Notes: generated by a model from the letters alone, not told the origin. A stretch of 64,000 bases of DNA from Owenia fusiformis (GCA_903813345.2 CAIIXF020000006.1:6376989-6440988); one strand, 5' to 3'. Shown: positions 1-12,900, numbered from the stretch's first letter. Made by a program: numbers and translations.

Positions 1-671
1 ATAATCAAAGTATAACTTGACAATGAAAGATATGGATTCTAATAGCTTAAAGTCAGCAACTCCGCCTATTTAGAAAGAAATAAGAGAGAGATCAAGAAAC
101 AAACATTACCAGAGTTGAAAGAAAGGTTACAGTTACTGTAGAAAATATAAGATGTAAAAATGCAAAAACTGCTTTGATTCAAAAAATCAGTTTACAATGA
201 TTGTAATTTATAATTTGCTGAAGTATGTGTATAATGTCAAATAATAATAGAAAATTTACTTCCAAAAACATCAATCTTACCTTGTTTTATCCCCAAATTT
301 CAGAGACAAATTTTCAGAGACAAATATTTATCATGTCATTATTGTTTGAAAAACATAAGTTTGATTGGCCAGTTTCAATCACGTAACTGTCCAGGATGAA
401 GCAATTCAAGAAGGGACTTTTCAACTATAAGTCTTAAATCACAAAAACAAGTTGTAATAAAGTTCCCAAACTCCCACATCACCAATTAAACCAAAGTAGG
501 TGGCATTGCAATAATCAAATAGTAATAATTTGACATACAACATGGGGGGGGGGGCATTCTACTAATTATCAGATTGAAAAGTACATGACGAATTCTCATG
601 TGATAAAAGGACCCCTTCCTCAGGCACTAAGCATCAGAACAAATACTCCAACAAGCAGAGAACAACTTCAC
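1..671. other. AT-rich non-coding stretch
   Basis: No exon-like segment is visible on either strand. In particular nothing resembling the rest of the DNMT1 CXXC finger (closely spaced Cys-x2-Cys pairs) is seen on the minus strand. A run of G lies at 544-554. The part nearest 672 should hold the promoter and 5' UTR of the secreted-protein gene, but no clear core promoter element can be named. Confidence 0.5.
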
Positions 672-1199
672 ATGAAAATGAACACAGGCGATATGACAAA
701 GCTTTTCTTGATTCTTGCACTAGCATATCTTATGGCTGACATGGCGTGCGGAGCAATACTCAGAAAACATGGCAGTAAATCAGATGTGCATGCAGCAACT
801 AAAAAGTCGGAAGATGGAACAGAAAAGCAGCAAGGTGTTATTGTTACTGAGAGAGACTACAAAAATGAGATGCATACACTTCTACAACTTGTTAAGGCTT
901 CGCAAAATGACTTTCCGAAACATATGCATCAGTTGGAAAAACTGGTCGACCAATATGTTGATGCTAACAAAATTGAGACATCAAGCGTTACAGTTCCAAT
1001 CACTAGCATGAGAAGAAGACGTAGTATCCACAAGCGACACTCCAAACGTCATCATAAATCTAGGCAGGCAAAGCTTCGCAGATATGAAATGTTGGTGTGG
1101 CGGTCTATGATGGGTGGTTTCCCTATGTTTCATAATTTCGATGCATCTGCATTTACAAGTGACGCCAATTCTAGGAGTCGAATCCCTCGGTATGGCTAG
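672..1199 (+). CDS. Secreted polybasic protein, candidate amidated peptide precursor
   Basis: Single open frame of 175 residues from the ATG at 672. An in-frame ATG at 585 would add 29 hydrophilic residues in front of the signal peptide, so 672 (or the ATG at 693) is preferred. The N-terminus is a classical signal peptide: MTKLFLILALAYLMADMACG with a likely cut after ACG-A. An acidic, probably helical spacer follows, then a very basic stretch (MRRRRSIHKRHSKRHHKS..KLRR). The last 38 residues start YEMLVW and end RIPRYG directly before the stop. RRRR and LRR are possible convertase sites, and the final Gly could donate a C-terminal amide, giving a 37-residue peptide ending RY-amide. No cysteine lies after the signal region. 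I do not recognise the family; the ending recalls NPY/RYamide-type peptides but the rest does not. It sits opposite to DNMT1, probably within one of its introns. Confidence 0.6.
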   Translation: MKMNTGDMTKLFLILALAYLMADMACGAILRKHGSKSDVHAATKKSEDGTEKQQGVIVTERDYKNEMHTLLQLVKASQNDFPKHMHQLEKLVDQYVDANKIETSSVTVPITSMRRRRSIHKRHSKRHHKSRQAKLRRYEMLVWRSMMGGFPMFHNFDASAFTSDANSRSRIPRYG

Positions 1200-1507
1200 A
1201 TGAAGACAAAGTTTATCAAGATAGACTTACCACTCTTCAATTAAGTCCGCAAGATATCAGACTGATTTATATTCACTACATGTATTTATCAAAATATTAT
1301 ACTATATTCAAATACCCTGTTTTGAAACTTATGTTAAACTCAAAACTGTCATCGAAAAAGAGATTTATTTAAATATCCAAAGTAAAAGTAACAGACAAGC
1401 AATTTGCGGTTTTAAGCACAATTTACACATAGAACTTGGTCATCATATGAAGCCTTATATTAGCCAAAACATGTGGATGAATGTTTGTCATTTGTGACAT
1501 TTCGGAA

Positions 1508-1513
1508 AATAAA
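1508..1513 (+). promoter_or_regulatory. Possible polyadenylation signal AATAAA
   Basis: AATAAA about 310 bp past the stop codon of the secreted-protein gene. Position suits its 3' end, but AATAAA is common by chance in such AT-rich DNA. Confidence 0.35.
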
Positions 1514-2377
1514 CAACATTTTGTCATGGTTTGTAGGAAAAAAATACAACAGAAAGAAAACTTTAGTTTGACATTCTTAGACAATTTAATTTTATAGACA
1601 GTCCTACTTTATTGTAAAAACTTATGTCTAATAAGTTTTTTATGTAATTTTGATTTTAGCAAACTTCATTTATCTTCATTCAAAAATTTGGATTAAAATT
1701 TTGACAAGAGTATACACCAAACTGATATTTTTAATTTTGTCGTGCTGTATTTGTACTATACAAGGTATTTTTGTATTTATATTTTGTCATGCTGTATTTG
1801 TATTTTTGCAACTACCTTGTATTTACTATTGTATCTACAACTATTTTTCATGTTATGAGTGTTGGTTTATCAATAATCAATGGCTTCTGTATGAATGAAA
1901 TATTCTTTGGTGTTATGGTGCTGATATTGTCATAATAGGACTTGACTGGTGGGGGGGGATATCAGACACTGTTTCTTTTCATGTTAGATTATGATTTGGG
2001 ATATTCTGGTTTTGTTATCCTTATAACTGGTGTACACTTAAATGTTTACTTTTTCATGCTAGGTTCTGTAACAATTTTTGATCCTTTCCCTTTAGCTCTT
2101 TTGCGTATTGTATTGTATTGTATTGTATTGTATCTAATATCTTTTTTGTTTAGTTTTAGTTCAGTATTGTTGATTGTAGTGAGTTATATGTCATTGCTGT
2201 GACATCTGAGTAAAAGTAAAAAAAGAAAAAAAGATACATGTTCTGCTGTAAGTACAAAATATTTGTAGTTTGACGTTTTCTCGATATCAGATTTATTGAA
2301 GACTAAATTAGACTTTGTTTTAATTTTGAGAATGCACAATTTTATTGTTTCCCATACTTATAGAAATTCTCCATTGA
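1514..2377. other. AT-rich non-coding stretch with a pentanucleotide microsatellite
   Basis: T-rich DNA without a convincing exon. Open frames here are hydrophobic translations of T-rich sequence. A (TATTG) microsatellite of about five units lies at 2105-2132. Confidence 0.5.
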
Positions 2378-2520
2378 TTGCATGTTTTAACAATATCGGG
2401 AAGCTTTTGTGAATCAGCCTCAATTTCAAAAATCAAGGAAACGTCATCTGCATATAAAATAAAAAAACATTCACAAGCTCATTACCATATTTATTAACAC
2501 CAACAAAACTTGAGGTTATT
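2378..2520 (-). pseudogene. Decayed non-LTR reverse transcriptase fragment
   Basis: On the minus strand the frame from 2460 reads ILYADDVSLIFEIEADS, holding the YADD catalytic box of LINE reverse transcriptases, followed by the usual helix (SQKLPDIVKTCNQW). Just upstream, a one-base shift in a T run gives FVGVNKYGNELVNV, matching the segment that precedes YADD in CR1/L2-type elements. The frameshift and short length show it is a dead remnant. The exact clade cannot be decided. Confidence 0.7.
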
Positions 2521-2573
2521 GTCTTTGCTACATGTAGGTCATCTTAGAAATATATTGCACTAAGAAGAAGATA

Positions 2574-3240
2574 AACTAGAAAACAGCAACTCAACGGAGT
2601 AGCATATCCCATGGAACAAAACATATCTTATTAAATACCTCTTATTTTGGACATTACATGATAGAAATAAAATTTTAACCAAACCCTATAACTGGTATTT
2701 TTGTTATTATAAATTTTGGAATGAGTGACCATAATGAAAATGCCTCCTTCAGCAGAGGTCCTTTGCCCATAAGATATAAGCCTATAAAAGGTCTAAACTG
2801 GTATTCAAATTATCATAAATTACATATTTTATGAAAAATGGTGGCCATTTTAAAATTTAGTGGCTGTGTTGAAAATTTCTTAGGCATCAGTATATACAGC
2901 ATATTGAGTGGACATATCAGTCATTTTGAATTGAGCAGCCTTTGTCCCTAAAGTATCAACATGTAAAATTAAAAATCCATCCATGTATATTTGAGTTATC
3001 AAACATTATATTTTTAATGAAAATGGCAGCCATTTTGTAATGAGTGGCCATATTGAATATGCTTCCTTGAGAAACATATGTTGTCCACCTATAAAATTTA
3101 GACTAAATTCCATAATTTGGTCGTGTTTCTGTCAGTCTAAACAGTACTATTCAAGTTATTGTAAGTTGTAAGAATTTGTAACCCAACGCCAAAATGTTAT
3201 AATTAAACTTATTTTTTTGCCATGGTAACAGATATTGGCA
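2574..3240. repeat. Dispersed repeat family, copy 1 (degraded)
   Basis: Starts CTAGAAAACAGCAACTCAAC with GTAGCATATCCCATGGAAC and contains repeated short motifs of the type AAAATGG..GCCATTTT. The same order of motifs is clearer in copies at 6236-6775 and 11482-12270. No coding potential. Confidence 0.45.
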
Positions 3241-3294
3241 GAAATGTGTTGGAACATGTTTATTTATGTTCACATTTATGAAATCAGTCTAAAC

Positions 3295-3400
3295 AGGGCT
3301 TGTTACAGACGTCAAACAATGTCCACAAAAAGTTGGAGACTATAACAATGTGTCACCACTATAAACTGGTGGCATAAAAAGTGTGACATTACTAACTTAT
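3295..3400. repeat. Short dispersed repeat related to 5570-5690
   Basis: Both places share GTCCACAAAAAGTTGGAGA followed by similar ATAACA.GT and GGTG.CATAAAAA segments, so they are two diverged copies of one repeat. Confidence 0.5.
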
Positions 3401-3744
3401 GAGATAAGACTGGAAAATACAATTTTTACAAGATCAAATATGCATCATTCTCAATGTTCCAGATGATGTAGAATTCTCCAAATAAAATATTTTGCTGTAT
3501 AATTTTTAGATCACTTATATCGGACTGTTTGAAATGAAAACTGATGCAGCAAATCAAGGATATTCATGCAAACTATGAGAATGGCCTGTGTGCTTGATCA
3601 GATTAAAATATCTTTAATTTCTCATATAACCAAAATAACGTTAATTTGTAAATAAAAAAAAAAATTCACTATGCATATGGGATGATAATATAGTACTAAA
3701 TACATATTGTTTAACATCCTTTATTGTGTTATGAAACTCCATAC

Positions 3745-3919
3745 CTCACATACACCGCAGCGACGTCTCCGGGGTCCCTGTGTTTTATCAGAATCAACAA
3801 TCTGTTCCTTAAATATACTCTCAAAGATTCTGCTGACAAGTGTTGTCGTGACTGCCTTGCTTTGACTCATTGTAGGCTTCTTTTCCCGTCCTTTTGTCAC
3901 TTGTTTTCTTAACTGGCGT
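3745..3919 (-). CDS. DNMT1: DNMT1 exon 14, linker and start of CXXC finger
   Basis: Encodes [19 protein letters not shown], then a helix ([16 protein letters not shown]) and RRRRCGVCE, the first zinc-binding pair of the CXXC domain that reads unmethylated CpG. Donor GAG|GTATGG. The next exon, which should supply the remaining cysteines, is not seen between 1 and 3744. Confidence 0.92.
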
Positions 3920-6900
3920 CTGAAATGTTTTCATTTTAGATTTTATCTTTATTGAATCAATACAATATGTTACATTCTACATTTTACAATTCATACATTT
4001 CTAATATAACATTCTAGCTAAAAAAAGTGTGGCTTTTTGAATGTTTGAATTAATTGCCAATTTTTTCCATATTCAAATCAGGATAAATATTTTTCCACTA
4101 ATCTATATATTCAAATAGGTTCAACTTCCTCATGGGAGACTCAAGGTTGGACTAATGGGAGACTCAAGGTTGGACTAATGGGAGACTTAAGGTAGACAAA
4201 GTGGGAAACTTAAGATATTATAATATAAAATATAAGTTAAGTGTATTTATATTGAGCAACACATGTATTTTTTATACTCTTGAAATTAATAGCAAAAAAT
4301 TATGCTAATAGAAATTTGATATAAGTATAAATTAGCTCAATTAGCAAGATTCTAAATCCCCCCTCAGAGTTTGTTTGTTGGGGAGATAAAAACTATAAAA
4401 CCCCAAAACAGGAAGGGTAAGGAGGTGAAGGAAAAGAATGAATATGTGGTACTCAATGGCGAATCCAGAAGCTAAGGGGGAGGGGCTAAATTTAAAATCA
4501 GAAAAAATGCCGCGCTTGCGATAAAAAATCCTGGGCCCCTAAATTTAAAAGGTGGGCAAAAATTGAAGGCCCATTTTTTGATAATTTAGCCAAAAAAGAC
4601 CAAGTAATGGCCAAAAAGGCCATTAATAGAGGCCTTAGACATTTTTTTGCCCAAAATATTTTTCCCGGGCTCATCCAGGCGGGGAGGGGGGTCCTGGATC
4701 CGCCAGTGGTACTTATAGATTAGTTTTACCTCTTTCCTAGTGTGACCCCAGCCAGTTTGATTAGGCCTCTCATACAAGGTGTAGTGATCAACAAACTCTC
4801 ATCTTGGTCAGCATTGTCGTCATAACTCTCAACCTAAAACATAAAACAAAAATAACCTCAATATTGCATGTGATCCATCCTTTCTTTTACATGAAGAAAT
4901 ATTCTAATTGGGTCATTTTGTACATAAGACTGTGAACTCATGAAATGATCTTAAAGGAACAATAAAGATAAATGTTAAATGTTAAATGAAGTTTTCAATG
5001 AAATTAACAATTATAACATGACTATTGAAGACCGTCGTCAAATCAACTGGACAAAATATTTTCATTACAATCGTAAATGAAGACATGGAATGATAGAAGA
5101 CTGTATAGCATGGTTTTGTACTTAAGTTGGATGTACTTTCCGCCCGAAGACATGAGTACAAATGAAATCTATAAATAAACTGTAATAAATGTCGGAAAAA
5201 ATTACCTGATCTACGATGAACTGGGAGTGACGTAAAAGTGAGTCTTCGGTTAAACTTTGGCAGCCCTCTGGTGGAACAGATGTCTAGAACAACAAATAAC
5301 ATAATATTCGTTTTTAAGGGAGCTCTTTTGTTGAGTACGGAATAAGCAAACAACTGACAAGACCTGGGATGAAAGGAAAGTGTACTCTTTAATTTTAAAC
5401 AATTAGCATTCATTAGTGTAAATGAATCAGGTAGAAGCATATATCCTAAAAACAATACTAGAAAACAACTACATGTATTTGACTCTTAAACAACAAATGG
5501 TTGATTGCAATACACTATTTAGATTTTATACAAGGCATTGACATGCAAAATGTCCCGAGCTACTATTTGATACAGACGCTAAACACCAACCACCTTACGC
5601 CAACCTTAGAGCACTGTCCACAAAAAGTTGGAGAACATAACAGTATATCCACTTATGGTGATGACATAAAAATGGGACAAAATCATTGATTGCAACAACT
5701 TTAATAGCTCTTATTTAAAAAACAAAAATACAGAAAAACGTGGAGACAGATAGAAACTAAACCATGGATTGAAAAGTCTAGTAACACACCATGAGTTGTT
5801 CATTGTCGAGTTATAAAGAACAATATATATGCGATTCCACTGGTTGAAAGTATTTAGCCATGCTTATACATATAATTCAGACTACCACCATTCAACAAAC
5901 ACAACAACACCATAACTAAATGGAAAGATGATCACATCTCAATGCCAACAATGTACCCTTTAACCCTTAGGGGACCAAATACGACTTTCAATGACTTTTG
6001 AATCTCCCATCTCTAACTTTGTGTTCCTTAGGGGTTAAAGCAGTATTCAGCATAAAATGGGGCATGCTCACTTGGAAAATGTTTCAAAAGCCAAAGGGAG
6101 ACCTTTGATGCAATAATTATGATTTGAAATGGCATATTAAGTTTTTTTGGTAATTCAGAATTATTTCTAACTCTCAATTCAATTGCACACCCCCTGGCCC
6201 CAGCTATAAACCGATTCAATAGGATGTACATATGTAACTAGACAACAGCAATGCCAAAGCGTAGCAAATCTCATCGAACAGCCATGGCTGGCATATTTTT
6301 ACAAACAAAGTATAAAGCAAAATAGCAGCCTCCTTCTACCAAAAGTGTCATTAGACAGTGAGTGGGTCATGCTTATACTATTCACATACCAAATATGAAC
6401 AAAATCGCTCTACTACTTTTCGAGTTATAGTAAAATACATTAAAATGGTGGCCATTTTGCAAAATGGCCGCCTTCTACTAAAAGTGTCATTAGACAGTGT
6501 GCCATGCTTATAGTATTCACATACCAAATATGAACAAAATCGCTCCACTATTCGAGTTACAGCAAAAATCGTAAAATAACGAGTAAGGCCGCCATTTTTC
6601 AAGATGGCTGCCATGTGCTTCTTTAATATCTACATTTCTAGCTTTATTAATGTCCTATATCATTTTTTTTACATTTAAAACATATTGCTTTTACAGTTTT
6701 ACATATTGCACCTAAATGGACGGACAGATGGAGGCGTTCCCTATTTCCCTCCGAACTTCGTTTGATGGGATAATTACCTTCTTGAATGCCTTAGTGGAAG
6801 ATAGCAGGAACAAATATACCATACATGTTGTTGTTGTATATCATTAAATACAAGAAACCTTAAAATATCATTAAATCTTTCATAAAGGCCTGAACAATTT

Positions 6901-9900
6901 AATTATCTTTTATGGTTGTTATTTTGCCTTATTGCAATTTTAGAACATATAAAAAAGCTTAGTTGCTTGGCTGGGTCCTTTTCTAAAAAATCAGCAATTT
7001 AATTTGTGCCTCATGAAGGACTCTATGTAAGTGGTAGTACCCTGCACTCAGAATGCTATACTATGATTCACTCAGCAAAACAGCACTGAAGAGTAGAGTT
7101 ACATAGGAGATAAAACCATGGGAAAAATTTGAATCTTCTTCCTGTACCATATCTGAATCTGTTTAATCTGCGCTATATCTGTATATTTTCCCTCAGTGCT
7201 ATACCTGCATATTTTCACTTTGTACCATATCTGTACATTTCACTGTGTAACGGTACTATTTCTATAACTTTTTAGTCTATACCATATATACGAGATATCC
7301 CACCTGTACTTTGTTGAGTAAGTCCTCATAGGTTGCAATCGGATCATCATTCAGGAACTCAATGACCATCTTGCTGAGGAAGATCTTCTCTGACATAACC
7401 TAAAATTCAACAATTGATTTATTCAAGCTTCAGTCAATGTTAGTATGTACATGTACATACACGCATATTTATTCTGTACACTTTACAAAGTATATGTAAC
7501 ATTTGTAATATTTTAGCATGTCATTGTTTTATAACAAGGCATAGCTTAGCATAATTGCATCATCAATTGAAAATGGCCAATGAAATTCAAGATGGCTGCC
7601 TTAAAGTTGAAAAACTTTTTTCGAAAACAGAATAAAATTTACTTTTTGCGTCGTTTCCTGAATCAGCCCGATGTACAATGTTCAGAATGTACATCTTGCA
7701 ATTAAAGAATATTTCTGTATGAAACGCTTAAAATTTAAGACCCCATTTTCACCTTCTGTTGTCCCAAATATAGAGTCAACAAGAGTAATATGGATTGTTG
7801 TCCCAAAATCAATTACAAATGTATTTACCTGCATGAAAGGAGCATACACTTCACTGGCTTTCATTAAAATATAGTCGGCAAATGCTGTTGAGAAACCAAT
7901 CAGAGCATTCTCTCCACCATCAAACCCAGCTGTCCACCACTCATTGATTGGCCCCATCTGCTTAGTGAGGACGCCACCTATAAGATGTGATGAATAAGGT
8001 GTTTAATTATATTATCTTTTTTTGATTGTGATAATGAATCCATATAGAGGTTTTGTTTTTCCTTATGACTGCTTGTGCTTTAATGTGTTTATATTCTAGT
8101 TGTGTTTTGTAACTCACTGTCTTTCCCAAATTTGGAGAGCAAAATCGCCACCATGTCATTATCCAGCCCATAACCTGGTTTAAATTAATTGGTCTTCTAA
8201 TGATTGCCTTTGTATTTCCAATGCGAGGAAAGATTGTCCATTTTTTGCCAGTCTTGATAGGATTTTCAAATTGGACTTTACAGGACTTTTTCCAGTCTCT
8301 TTCTATTAAAATATGATCACATGAAACTTCCATAGAAACAGAGGGCTACATGCCTAACATCATATGACCACAGAGGACTCCATTGAACTAAACAGGACTC
8401 CATAGGTATCAGGAGGATACATTGGGGTACCGTGTCTCCACATGTCTCTAGGGGACTTGAAAAGTCCAGTGAAAGACCTGTCAGTGTAAACGGGTTTTAA
8501 GTGTTTTTTCTTGGAATTTGGATTTATACCTACCATCTGGTCCTGAGTTCTCATCATATATTGGTTTTACAACACCACTGAAGAACAGTTCTTTGTTTTT
8601 CTCTATAAGCCCAGTGTCAAACGGACACAGATGTGTATTCTTGTCATAAATACTGGAAAAGAAAATATTCTTAAATTTATTAAGAATCATTCTTGTCATA
8701 ATAATAAATATGGAACATTATTGTCACAGATGTGTATTCTTGTCATAAATACTGGAAAACAAAATATTCTTAAATTTATTAAGAATCATTCTTGTAATAA
8801 TAATAAATATGGAACATAATTGTCCATAAAATTATGAAAGTAAATGGGGTGATTATGATGTATGTATGACTTTTTTTCATCTCTGTTAAATCCATTGAAT
8901 AATTATTCGTCTAAATTACAAACAAGTCACAATATTTTTGTTTGCATTTATCTGTATAGAATTGTAACGCATTCATGGTTTTACCGCAAAAAATTATTCA
9001 AAATGATGGCTTTAAAGTCCATAATGCAATTTTCCTTTGTTTTTGTTGATATTTAATAATGTAAATATTTACAACCAAGTCACAATAACTTTTGGCCGTT
9101 CATATAGAAATGGATGGCGATTTTGAGTACTCATTGCTGAGAGAGTTTTGTCTAACACAAACATGATGTTTGATGGAATCTACTACATCTTGGCACTGCC
9201 ATGACCTAGTTTCTATTCTTATCTTGCAATCAAACAATTTAGAACAGATAGAATACAAATTGAATGAATTTTGATTTTAATATTATTACAGACATATTGC
9301 AATTAAAATTCACCTGAAATCAGTGAGTTTGTGCTGTGGTCTTTCATCATATGTATCCATGTTATCTTCCTCCCCAGTGAATATGGATAACTTAGGATCG
9401 GTTAGCATTATAAACTCCTCCACCTGTCAATAAAAAATAAAACATGCCAAGAAATTTACAAATTGAAGTTTCTTTTGAGAAATATGGAAATTCAAAGATT
9501 GAGAGAAATGGGTAACTGATATTTTCAAAGGAAATCTGCGAAATTATAATCTTGATTTCTATTATTTTGTGCGAATATATCTGCAGTGTCAGCTGTTGCA
9601 TCATTAATTCATATAGTGAAATAGAATTATACTGGAAATTGACAACACTATGTAATGAAGTTCAAAATAATATAACACAGACAAGATACAAGAGATATAC
9701 ACAAGAGGCTGACACAAAATGTAGACTTGGTACCTTAGGTACCAAGTCAGAAGATAGACATAAAGTAAATGAACAGTCAAAAGGTAAACACAATCAGGAG
9801 GTAGATATAGGTAAACATAATCATGAGGTAGATATAAGGTAAACACAATCAGGAGGTAGATATAGGTAAACATAGTCACGAGGTAGATATAAGGTAAACA

Positions 9901-12900
9901 CAATCAGGGGGTAGATATAGGTAAACATAGTCAGGAGGTAGATATAAGGTAAACACAGTCAGGAGGAGGTTGACATGAGGTAAACACAGTCAGGATGTAG
10001 ATATAAGGTAAACATACTCAGGAGGTAGATATAAGGTAAACACTGTCAGGAGGTAGATATAAGGTAAACACAATCAGGAGGTAGATATAATAAACACTGT
10101 CAGCAGGTGTATAGGTAAACACAGAGGTAGATATAGGTACACACAGTCAGGGGTTGGACATAAGGTTAACACAATCATGAGGTACATATAAGGTAATCAC
10201 AATCAAGAGGTAGACATAAGGTTAACACAATCAGGAGGCATATATAAGGTGAACATAGTCATGAGGTATACATTAGGAAAATGCAACAGGTAAACATGAG
10301 GTTTAAACAGGAGGTTGACATAAGATGTAAAACAAAGAAAGGAGGCCAACAAAGAGACGTAGAAGAACTCACAGCATCTGCAGGATCGCCTGGAAACAGT
10401 TTGAGATCAGGGTCGTCCAACATCTGTCTGCACTGGTTGCATCTCATTGGTGGGTCAGCATTCTTTACGATTTTTGGCTTCACAACATCCTGTTCAGCCT
10501 TCTCTGGGCGTTCCCTTAACTCTCTGCAAGTGCAATATAATTAGTGAAGTTTATGAAATAGTTGTTTTTCAGACATGGATTATATTAGTATATGACATGT
10601 GGATGGACCCCCAGCTCTCTGTAACTGCAAGGTTATTTGAATGCTTACCAAATAAGTTGTTTTTATGATTTTTGTAATAACTAATGAATCTATTAATTAA
10701 CAAGTTCTGTAACATTTGTTAGCATCATCAAATCAAATACTAATAATGAAATAGGTACTGTAGTTGTTGACCTCTTGTATGTTAAGCATGGTATACACCA
10801 ATGGGGCAAAATCCCACTTGCCCCATCGAGTCCCATCAAGCCCCATGGAGTCCCATCAAATCCCACTGTGCCCCATAGGTGTATGTTGGGCTTCACACAA
10901 CACGTCATATGATCGAAAATCCCACGATGCCCCATGTAAAGAATGAACATGTTCATTCTCGATGGGACCCCATGGGACTCCGTGGGATTTTGCCCCATCG
11001 AGTCCCACGTGGGACTTCATGGGACTCGATAGGGCAAAATCCCACGGAGTCCCACAGACTTCATGGGGCAAAATCCTAAAAGGTCCCACGAGGTCCCACG
11101 CAATGATAAGTCTATGGAGGTCCCAACTTGCCCCATTGGTGTATACTGGGCTTTAATTGAACAATGTACATTATGTTTTATTTATTCAAATGAAATTATA
11201 CAAAAGAATCCCTCCCTCTTCCAAATTCAAAAAAAATATTAGTCAACCTTTGAGTTTCATTCTCACTCTCATCTGACGTTTTGATTCGCTTCTCTTCTTG
11301 TTTTTCTGAATCTTCATCTTGAGACTTTTCAGATTCAGATTTATCTTCAACTTTCCTCTTAGCTGGTCTGTAACAAACAATACTTTACTGTAACAAGTTA
11401 CCGTGTTTTCCTGAACGAGGATTTCTGGGTATAAAATTCAAATTTTTATCAATTCTGATCAAAAAATGAATTGTCATCATTTGCTAATCCCATCGAAAAG
11501 CCATGGCTGGCATTTTTACATACGAAGTATATAGCAAAACTCGTAAAATAACACACAAATGGTATTAGACAGTGTGACATGCTTATAGTACTCACATACC
11601 AAATATGAACAAAATCGCTCCACTACTTTTCGAGTTATAGTAAAAAATGTTAAAATGGCAGCCAATTATTCAAAATGGCCACCTTCTACCGAAAGTGTCA
11701 TTAGAGAGTGTACCATGCTTATAGTACTCACATACCAAATATGAACAAAATCGCTCCACTACTTTTCGAGTTATAGTAAAAAATGTTAAAATGGCAGCCA
11801 ATTATTCAAAATGGCCACCTTCTACCGAAAGTGTCATTAGAGAGTGTGCCATGCTTATAGTATTCACATTCTAAATATGAACAAAATCACTACACTACTT
11901 TTTAAGTTACAGCAAAAATTGTAAAATAGTGTGTAAGATGACTCAAGGTGGCTGCCATGTGATTCTTTGATATCTACATATCTAGCTTTATAAATGTCCT
12001 ACATAATGTTTTTACATTTAAAACATATTTCTGTTACAGTTTTACATATTGTACCTAAATTACTGTAAAATTGGCACTAAAATGGCCGCCACTTTTAAAT
12101 GAGCTGCCATTATGAAAATCGGCTTTCGAGCAGAACTTCTACCCCCATAGGATATATGTGTACAAAATATGAACAAAATCAGCCCAACGGTTTTTGAGTT
12201 ATTGCTTGGATGGACAGACATACAAAGGCGTTCCCTATATCCCTCCAAACTTCATTTGATGGGATAATAATTTCAATTTGTGTATCCAGAAGCTGGAAAT
12301 AATAAAGCGTGTCACTATGTCGAAATAACAAAGTGCTTTTCAAAAAAGTAATTTTAGGGTTCACTCCAGTGGTTCAAACCATTTATTTGGTTCTAAATCA
12401 TCTCTAAATGTATCCCTATACTTACGCTTTACTAAACATGGACATGATGCTTGGCTGGTTGCTAGGTGACTTGATCGACTTGCGCCCACCTTTGCCTTTC
12501 TTGGCAGGAGTTTCTAGAAGATTAAGTAAATTATAATGCGATTATCTTATAGTATTACATATATTGTTAAATATATAGTATGAAAATATTGTTAAAAATT
12601 TCTTGAGCAGCATACTTGTAAAATCTACCTTCTTTCTCTTCCTCTGTTTTCTTTACTCTTTTGTTCTTTTTGGACTTGGGACTTTCCCCTTCATCAGTTT
12701 CCATCTCTTCTTTAACATCTTCCTGTTGCTCTCTTTCTTCCCCATCATTGTTATCCTCACCATTAGCCTTGACCTCTTCTTTGACCTCAACATCCTAAAT
12801 AAGTTAATGTTATTATTTTTTGTTCTGAACAACCACTGAGGTATTTTAAGGGATGATGGGATACAATTAGAAGATCGAGTTGCTGGATTGAATTGTTGAA

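Noticed and set aside
4982-5455. Open frame of 157 codons on the minus strand
   Set aside because: It overlaps DNMT1 exon 12 in another frame and shows no protein-like features.
9604-9903. Frames rich in [10 protein letters not shown]
   Set aside because: They are translations of the minisatellite.
9780-10325. Regular repeats as a CRISPR array
   Set aside because: Units are contiguous and degenerate, without unique spacers, in an animal genome.
10693-11156. Overlapping frames rich in Pro, Ser, Gly and His on both strands
   Set aside because: They are translations of the palindromic words of the MITE.
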